Part shown: positions 6,811 through 10,620 of the stretch, piece after piece
Numbering within the stretch: the first letter of the stretch is position 1
Layout of the letters: the number at the start of each line of letters is the position of its first letter
Origin: Polaromonas sp.
GTDB lineage: Bacteria > Pseudomonadota > Gammaproteobacteria > Burkholderiales > Burkholderiaceae_C
Length of the DNA stretch: 10,620 bases
Direction: 5' to 3'
Assembly: GCA_023259235.1 (NCBI GenBank)
Contig: JAHFQQ010000107.1
Location: 1-10,620 of the forward strand
Notes under the pieces: model-generated
Told to the model about the DNA's origin: nothing
What the model saw: the letters and a program-made list of their open reading frames with translations, nothing else
Databases searched by the model: none
Translations under genes and position numbers: made by a program

Positions 6811-6826
6811 TATTGCGACACAACCG
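6811..6826 (-). repeat. Right terminal inverted repeat of the IS6-family remnant
   Basis: TATTGCGACACAACCG, the exact inverse of the left end. It lies 26 bp upstream of the pirin start. Reading outward it contains TTGCGA, similar to the -35 hexamer that some IS6-family ends provide, but no well-spaced -10 follows. Confidence 0.8.
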
Positions 6827-6852
6827 CCGATATCACATAGAAAGGTATTCAC

Positions 6853-7731
6853 ATGAACTCAACGATAGCCAACCCAACCGTCAAACTGTCTCGCACCGTG
6901 GAGCGCCTGGTCGCCGGCCAGGCCACCTCCGATGGCGCGGGTGTCAAGCTCACCCGGGTGCTGACACAAAATCTTCAACATCGGCTGGACCCCTTCCTGA
7001 TGCTGGACGCCTTTGGCAGCGACAGGCCCGATGACTACATCGCCGGCTTTCCTGATCACCCGCACCGTGGTTTTGAGACGGTGACCTACATGATCGCGGG
7101 GCGCATGCTGCACCGTGACAGTGCCGGACATGAGGGCCTGCTTCAAAACGGCGGTGTTCAGTGGATGACGGCGGGCAAAGGCGTCATCCACTCTGAAATC
7201 CCGCAACAGCAAGAGGGCGTGATGGAAGGCTTTCAGCTGTGGCTCAACCTGCACAGCAGCGAGAAGATGAACGATCCCTGGTACCGCGACTTCAAGGATG
7301 CGCAGCTTCCCAAATTGGTGACCGAACAAGGCGTTGCGGCGACGGTGATTGCCGGTGAGAGCCACGGCGTGAAAGGCGCTGTGACCCGCGAAATCACCCA
7401 GCCCCTTTACCTGGATCTGCACATGCCGGGTGGCGCGCGTTTTGAGCAAGTGCTTGCGCCCACGCACAACGCATTTGTTTACGTGTACCGCGGTGAGGTC
7501 ACCGTCTCCGGGATGGCCGTTCCGGCCCAACGGATGGCCATTCTGGCCAATGACGCCCAAGCTGATGGCGTGGTGATCGAGGCCGGCTCCGACGCCAGGG
7601 TCTTGCTGATTGCCGGCCAGCCGCTCAAGGAACCCATCGTTCAGTATGGTCCCTTCGTCATGAACTCCCAGCAGGAAATCTACCAGGCCTTGAGCGATTT
7701 CCGCGAAGGTCGGTTGGGCGGATCCGCCTGA
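6853..7731 (+). CDS. Pirin family protein
   Basis: A complete 292-residue bicupin, the usual pirin length. The N-terminal cupin carries the full metal-binding set of pirins: H69 and H71 in FPDHPHRGFETVTYM, H113 and E115 in GKGVIHSEIP. The segment NGGVQWMTAGKG (99-110) is also characteristic. The second cupin (about 180-275) includes LYLDLHMPGGARFEQ and AFVYVYRGEVTVSG. Pirins are cytoplasmic iron proteins; members act as quercetinases or as redox-linked regulators of other proteins, and the activity cannot be told from sequence alone. Ribosome site GAAAGG lies seven bases before the ATG. An IS6-family remnant ends 26 bp upstream, so the native promoter was probably displaced. A damaged DedA-rhodanese gene begins seven bases after the stop. 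Confidence 0.95.
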   Translation: MNSTIANPTVKLSRTVERLVAGQATSDGAGVKLTRVLTQNLQHRLDPFLMLDAFGSDRPDDYIAGFPDHPHRGFETVTYMIAGRMLHRDSAGHEGLLQNGGVQWMTAGKGVIHSEIPQQQEGVMEGFQLWLNLHSSEKMNDPWYRDFKDAQLPKLVTEQGVAATVIAGESHGVKGAVTREITQPLYLDLHMPGGARFEQVLAPTHNAFVYVYRGEVTVSGMAVPAQRMAILANDAQADGVVIEAGSDARVLLIAGQPLKEPIVQYGPFVMNSQQEIYQALSDFREGRLGGSA

Positions 7732-7738
7732 TGACTTC

Positions 7739-8201
7739 ATGGACCTGATTCGCCTGAGCCAGACCCTCCAGCAGGACGCCGTCACGGTGGTGTTCCTGAA
7801 CGTCCTGCTGCAACAGCTGGGCTTGCCGGTTCCAGCCGTGCCCACCTTGCTGCTGGCGGGCAGCCTGGCCGCGACACCAGGCCAGGCAGGAAAGATACTG
7901 GCCGCCGCCATCGTCGCATCCGTCATGGCCGACTGGATCTGGTACCACGCCGACCGGCGGTTCGGCTACCGGGTGCGAAGGTTGCCGTGCATGACCAGCT
8001 CCGGCAGGACGTTGGCGACTGGCCCAAAGACCAGCCCATCGTCACGCTATGCGCCTGCCCGGAAGACGCCGGTGCGGTTCTGGCCGCTCGTCATCTGCTG
8101 AGTAAAGGCTATGTGTCGGTCAAGCCTTTGCACGGGGGCTACGACGCCTGGATCGCCGCCACCAGCCCGATGACAACAAGGCCTCCCCTGCGCCAGCCTG
8201 A
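7739..8201 (+). pseudogene. DedA-rhodanese fusion gene with internal deletion and frameshifts
   Basis: The frame from 7739 encodes the start of a DedA membrane protein: MDLIRLSQTLQQDAVTVVFL, LLQQLGLPVPAVPTLLLAG and ILAAAIVASVMADWIWYHADRRFGYRV, about 80 residues. Near 7970-7976 the homology jumps, in another frame, to a rhodanese tail: KVAVHDQLRQDVGDWPKDQP, then IVTLCACPEDAGAVLAARHL with the likely active cysteine in CACPEDAG, and KPLHGGYDAWIAATSP. DedA proteins with a C-terminal rhodanese domain occur in Burkholderiales at about 300 residues or more, so most of the DedA membrane core, the linker and the first half of the rhodanese are missing. A further one-base loss in the C run at 8166-8168 would restore an ending DDNKASPAPA and the stop at 8199-8201. 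It begins seven bases after pirin and was probably its operon partner. Confidence 0.8.
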
Positions 8202-8230
8202 TCGCGACCGCCATCACCGCTCGGCGAGTG

Positions 8231-8350
8231 TCAGAGGGTGAAGTCGTCATCGATGGTGAGTGGCGCGTGATCAGAAAACCGCTGGTCCTTGAACACCGTA
8301 GCCGCAGGCGCATGAACGGCCAAGGCTTCGGTCGCCAGGTGGTAGCTACT
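8231..8350 (-). pseudogene. C-terminal tail of an exonuclease III-like nuclease
   Basis: The minus strand encodes 39 residues ending in a stop: SSYHLATEALAVHAPAATVF followed by KDQRFSDHAPLTIDDDFTL. This matches the end of ExoIII (Xth) nucleases, where a DYHLAT-like segment precedes the catalytic SDHAP motif and a terminal ID(Y/D)DF. Upstream of 8350 the homology stops abruptly and nothing else of the roughly 250-residue protein is visible. There is no start codon in position. It faces the DedA-rhodanese fossil tail to tail, suggesting that an intact xth once stood convergent to it and was mostly deleted. The fragment is too short to be functional. Confidence 0.65.
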
Positions 8351-8555
8351 GCGACAAAAAACCTGCAAATGCCGTCGGGTTCACTCGCCCGCTTGAGCTC
8401 AACAAGTCCGGATGAATGCTGCTTCGCGGCCACCACCTACTGGTCAAACGTGGATCGTCAATGACGGCAAGAGACTGACTGCGGATGTAGGCCAATCGAA
8501 GCTGGTCGCTCCAAACCGGTCACCGAACGTTGCAACGTGACTGTCAGCTATGGGG
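8351..8555. other. Non-coding stretch between the nuclease tail and the MITE-like element
   Basis: About 205 bp in which I see no gene, hairpin or clear promoter. Short frames in both directions give no recognisable domain. Confidence 0.4.
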
Positions 8556-8716
8556 CTATTGTGTTGAAAAACTCGGAAGTTCCCGATCGTCCTGGGCTGG
8601 CAGAAAAATCGACCTTTCAAATCGCTCCAGAATCGACGATCTCACATGCGGGAAGGGGTGAGGTACCCCCGCAAACATTGCTCTAGGCGGAGGTAGGGAG
8701 TTTTTCAACAGAATAG
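8556..8716. mobile_element. 161-bp MITE-like element with 19-bp inverted ends
   Basis: CTATTGTGTTGAAAAACTC at 8556-8574 and GAGTTTTTCAACAGAATAG at 8698-8716 are inverted copies with one mismatch in 19. The TGTTGAAAAACTC core is like the ends of several transposase-bearing elements. The 123 bp between them hold no transposase; a minus-strand frame (8765-8556) crosses the whole element and has no known domain. Inside is a small hairpin, GGGGT-GAGGT-ACCCC (8656-8670). GGG borders the element on both sides (8553-8555, 8716-8718), possibly by chance. It could be a MITE or an insertion sequence reduced to its ends. Confidence 0.6.
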
Positions 8717-8784
8717 GGCGATAACGTTCAGCTGGGTTCATACCGAACAGCACCTGACAGGTCAAGCCAAGGATCCGTGAGTAA

Positions 8785-8943
8785 CTAATTGGAGCGCAGC
8801 CCCCGCTGGGTGGCCGGCTCTACGCCACCACAGGCAACTGGGCGACGGCGCTTTGGGTCTATGCGGGTACCGTGGTTCCCATAACAGCCGGTGGATTGAT
8901 GATGGCCAGGCCAGGCCGCTACCTTGAGGATAGGTTCGTCTGA
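8785..8943 (+). pseudogene. C-terminal fragment of an MFS transporter
   Basis: The frame ending at the TGA at 8941 reads QPPLGGRLYATTGNWATALW, then VYAGTVVPITAGGLMMARPG and RYLEDRFV. A glycine-rich loop before LYxxTGxWxxALW, a last membrane helix and a short charged tail are typical of the final helix of many MFS carriers, for example CynX/NimT-like members. Just upstream there is an in-frame stop at 8782-8784 and no start codon. The roughly 350 preceding residues of such a protein are absent; the MITE-like element lies 66 bp to the left. The exact subfamily is uncertain. Confidence 0.55.
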
Positions 8944-8954
8944 TAGCAAGCTGC

Positions 8955-9017
8955 GTCTGACTTGGCTGATCGATGGTCAGACCTATTGGAAACATGTTGC
9001 CCAGAAATGCCAATAGG
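8955..9017. promoter_or_regulatory. Two overlapping inverted repeats upstream of the flavin reductase gene
   Basis: GTCTGAC (8955-8961) pairs with GTCAGAC (8976-8982), and CCTATTGG (8982-8989) pairs with CCAATAGG (9010-9017); both are perfect. They start 12 bp after the stop of the MFS remnant and end 120 bp before the reductase start. They could be a degenerate terminator of the lost transporter or operators for the downstream genes. There is no T-tract, which argues against a simple terminator. Confidence 0.35.
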
Positions 9018-9136
9018 CGTATCGTGACCTGTCCGACTTGTCAGGCCATGTTTGCGCAAGTTCAGTCACTGAAAGCCGATTGCCCAGCGCCGGCCGGACG
9101 ATCGCATCGATCTCTCTGGTTGAAAGGAAAGTTCAA

Positions 9137-9709
9137 ATGACTACACACAAAGTTGGCTACCTGATCGGTAGCCTGGCGAAGGCCTCCATCAATCGGCAGC
9201 TCGCCAGGGCGCTGGTGAAACTGGCGCCGTCCGAGTTGGTATTTACGGAGATACCAATCAAGGACCTGCCGCTCTACAGCTACGACTACGACGCCGACTA
9301 CCCACCGGTGGCACGGGCCTTCAAGCAGGCCATCGCCGATGTCGATGCGCTGCTGTTCGTCACGCCGGAATACAACCGATCGATCCCCGGCGGCCTGAAG
9401 AATGCCATCGACTGGGCCAGTCGGCCGTGGGGGAAGAACTCTTTCACCCGCAAGCCCTCTGCCGTGATTGGCACATCGCCCGGCGCCATTGGAACTGCGG
9501 TGGCCCAGCAGAGCCTGCGCAGCGTGCTCGGCTTCTGCAACGCGCCTCAGATGAACGCGCCGGAGGCTTACATCCAGTTCACCCCCGGCCTCATCACCGA
9601 AGACGGCGACGTTACCAACGCAAGCACGGCGGAGTTCCTGCGCAACTACATGTCGGATTTCCACCAGTTCATCGCGCGCGTCATGGCGGTGCTGCCGCGC
9701 GACGCATGA
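9137..9709 (+). CDS. NADPH-dependent FMN reductase (ChrR/YieF-type quinone or azo reductase)
   Basis: A complete 190-residue flavodoxin-fold enzyme, the usual length of this family. The FMN phosphate loop is GSLAKASIN (11-19). The signature PEYNRSIPGGLKNAIDW (77-93) is nearly that of the E. coli ChrR/YieF proteins, and GTSPGAIGT (112-120) forms the third flavin-contact loop. Members are soluble dimers that use NAD(P)H to reduce quinones and, promiscuously, azo dyes or chromate; the true substrate here is unknown. I start at the ATG at 9137 because AAAGGA sits about nine bases upstream. The frame is open 33 further codons to a TTG at 9038, but those residues lack homology. It is followed 98 bp later by a drug-efflux gene on the same strand, a plausible but unproven pairing. 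Confidence 0.92.
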   Translation: MTTHKVGYLIGSLAKASINRQLARALVKLAPSELVFTEIPIKDLPLYSYDYDADYPPVARAFKQAIADVDALLFVTPEYNRSIPGGLKNAIDWASRPWGKNSFTRKPSAVIGTSPGAIGTAVAQQSLRSVLGFCNAPQMNAPEAYIQFTPGLITEDGDVTNASTAEFLRNYMSDFHQFIARVMAVLPRDA

Positions 9710-9807
9710 CCGCCGATGCCGACGGCAGTGGTCGATCGGACGGTGCTTCTCGGTGACGACGCCGTCTAGATAGTTAGTAGCTCGCGCAGGGCGCGATGGA
9801 GAATCGC

Positions 9808-10620
9808 ATGGATATCAGCGTTCAAGCCGAGATGCCGTACAAGGGCAACGATCGGCTGCTGTTCGGCATCATCATGGGCGTCGTCGCGTTCTGGCTGTTT
9901 GCCCAGACGACGCTCAACATCGCGCCCGACATGAGCCGCGACCTCGGCATGGATGCGAGCATGATGAACGTCGCGGTGGCCATCACCTCGCTGTTCTCGG
10001 GGATCTTCATCGTGGTGATGGGCGGCTTGGCCGACCGTGTTGGCCGGCTGAAGATTACGCGCATTGGCTTTTACCTGAGCATCGCCGGCTCGCTGCTGGT
10101 GGCCATCACGCCGCAGGGTCAGCTGGCAACACCGGTCCTGCTCGTGGGCCGCGCGCTGCAAGGCCTGTCGACCGCCTGCATCATGCCGGCCAGTCTGGCG
10201 CTGGTGAAAGCCTTCTGGGACGGCGCCGAACGCCAGCGTGCCATCAGCATGTGGTCGATCGGTTCCTGGGGCGGTTCGGGCCTGTGTTCGCTGGTCGGTG
10301 GCCTGATGTCGCAGAACTTTGGCTGGCGCTCGATCTTCTGGGTGGCCATCGCGGTGAGCGTGCTCGGCCTGTGGATGATGCGCGGCGCGCCCGAGAGCAA
10401 GGCTGAAACCACGGGCGAGTACAAGTTTGACCTGTCCGGCGTGCTTGCGTTCATGGTCACCATGGTGGCACTGCAAGTGCTGGTGACGCAAGGCAACAAG
10501 CTGGGCTGGACCAGCCCGACTGGCTTGGGTCTGTTGGCAGCAACGGTGGTGTTCGGCTGGCTGTTTTTCCGCATCGAAGACAAGGCGTCCAATGCGTTCT
10601 TCGACTTCAGCCTGTTCAAG
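9808..10620 (+). CDS. DHA2 (EmrB/QacA-type) MFS transporter, N-terminal part (runs off right edge)
   Basis: 271 codons are open to the window edge; full members have about 450-500 residues and 14 membrane helices. Helix 1 contains FWLFAQTTLNIAPDMSRDLG (28-47), the family's N-terminal pattern with a substrate-region LNIAP. Motif A is GGLADRVGRLKI (72-83), motif B is the GRALQGLSTACIMPASLAL stretch (114-132) with R115, and motif C is GSWGGSGLCSLVGG (152-165). About seven helices are complete within the window. It should export a drug or other toxic compound in exchange for protons; the substrate is not readable. I chose the ATG at 9808, preceded by GGAG at six bases; an in-frame ATG at 9796 has a poorer site. 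It may share a transcript with the flavin reductase upstream. Confidence 0.93.
   Translation, partial: MDISVQAEMPYKGNDRLLFGIIMGVVAFWLFAQTTLNIAPDMSRDLGMDASMMNVAVAITSLFSGIFIVVMGGLADRVGRLKITRIGFYLSIAGSLLVAITPQGQLATPVLLVGRALQGLSTACIMPASLALVKAFWDGAERQRAISMWSIGSWGGSGLCSLVGGLMSQNFGWRSIFWVAIAVSVLGLWMMRGAPESKAETTGEYKFDLSGVLAFMVTMVALQVLVTQGNKLGWTSPTGLGLLAATVVFGWLFFRIEDKASNAFFDFSLFK

Larger units (their letters stand above)
6276..6826 (+). mobile_element. IS6-family insertion sequence, decayed, both terminal repeats kept
   Basis: CGGTTGTGTCGCAATA at 6276-6291 is repeated exactly in inverse orientation at 6811-6826, enclosing a recognisable IS6-family transposase remnant on the plus strand. IS6 elements normally measure about 0.8 kb; this one is about 550 bp because of internal deletion. 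The transposase ATG is 38 bases from the left end and its stop is 41 bases from the right end, the compact layout of the family. I see no 8-bp target duplication: the flanks just outside the ends (AACCATCC on the left, CCGATATC on the right) differ, which suggests that recombination or decay has altered one side. It cannot transpose by itself, but the intact ends could still be used by a related transposase elsewhere in the cell. Confidence 0.8.

Noticed and set aside
6813..6841. Complete sigma-70 promoter for pirin inside the IS right end
   Set aside because: TTGCGA is a fair -35, but the only -10 at proper distance (CATAGA) is poor and would start the transcript inside the ribosome site.
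6859..7926. Minus-strand open frame of 355 codons opposite pirin
   Set aside because: Pirin on the plus strand has clear metal ligands and a ribosome site; the opposite frame has only biased composition and no domain.
8556..8765. Minus-strand 69-codon frame (ending LPSFSTQ)
   Set aside because: It spans the whole MITE-like element including both inverted ends, so it is an incidental frame through a non-coding repeat.
9766..10491. Minus-strand open frame of 241 codons at the right end
   Set aside because: It is H/Q/R-rich and antisense to the DHA2 transporter, whose MFS motifs A, B and C are clear on the plus strand.
1..10620. CRISPR arrays, tRNA or rRNA genes, integrase or defence genes
   Set aside because: No regularly spaced direct repeats, no recognisable RNA genes, and no reading frames resembling integrases or known defence proteins were found by eye.

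Overview
The window looks like chromosomal DNA of a GC-rich betaproteobacterium, most likely Burkholderiales/Comamonadaceae. This rests on codon use, the mix of families (AmpG-type permeases, a lipoprotein with a glycine tract after the lipobox, pirin, a DedA-rhodanese fusion, EmrB/QacA transporter) and a short AT-rich interspersed motif near 1078-1132 that resembles a repeat remembered from Comamonadaceae genomes. The taxonomic call is inference.

Layout. (i) 1-915, minus strand: an OmpR/PhoB-type response regulator followed by the first 58 codons of its sensor kinase, which runs off the left edge. (ii) 1113-3138, minus strand: an intact 442-residue AmpG-like permease lies between an N-terminal and a C-terminal piece of a second, diverged AmpG-like permease, giving a gene-within-a-gene-fossil arrangement. 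(iii) 3345-4456, plus strand: a complete calcineurin-like metallophosphoesterase and a tightly coupled small gene of unknown function. (iv) 4729-5901: a lipoprotein with a DUF4382-like domain and a carboxypeptidase-regulatory-like domain. (v) 5902-6826: non-coding DNA, then a decayed IS6-family element (about 550 bp) that keeps both 16-bp terminal inverted repeats but has lost its catalytic core. (vi) 6853-7731: an intact pirin beginning 26 bp after the IS end. (vii) 7739-9136: a stretch of gene fossils: a DedA-rhodanese fusion with a large internal deletion, the antisense 39-residue tail of an exonuclease III, a 161-bp MITE-like element with 19-bp inverted repeats, and the tail of an MFS transporter. 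(viii) 9137-10620: an NADPH-dependent FMN reductase (ChrR/YieF type) followed by the first 271 codons of a DHA2-type drug transporter, which runs off the right edge.

How the genes relate. The two-component pair is a conventional regulator/sensor operon. AmpG permeases import cell-wall muropeptides. Pirin, the flavin reductase and the DHA2 exporter would fit a redox/xenobiotic stress role, but they are separated by fossils, so a shared pathway is only a guess. I found no convincing undescribed defence or mobile system. The most notable structures are the nested ampG genes and the concentration of deletions, mobile-element remnants and gene tails between 6276 and 8943. No tRNA, rRNA or CRISPR array was recognised.
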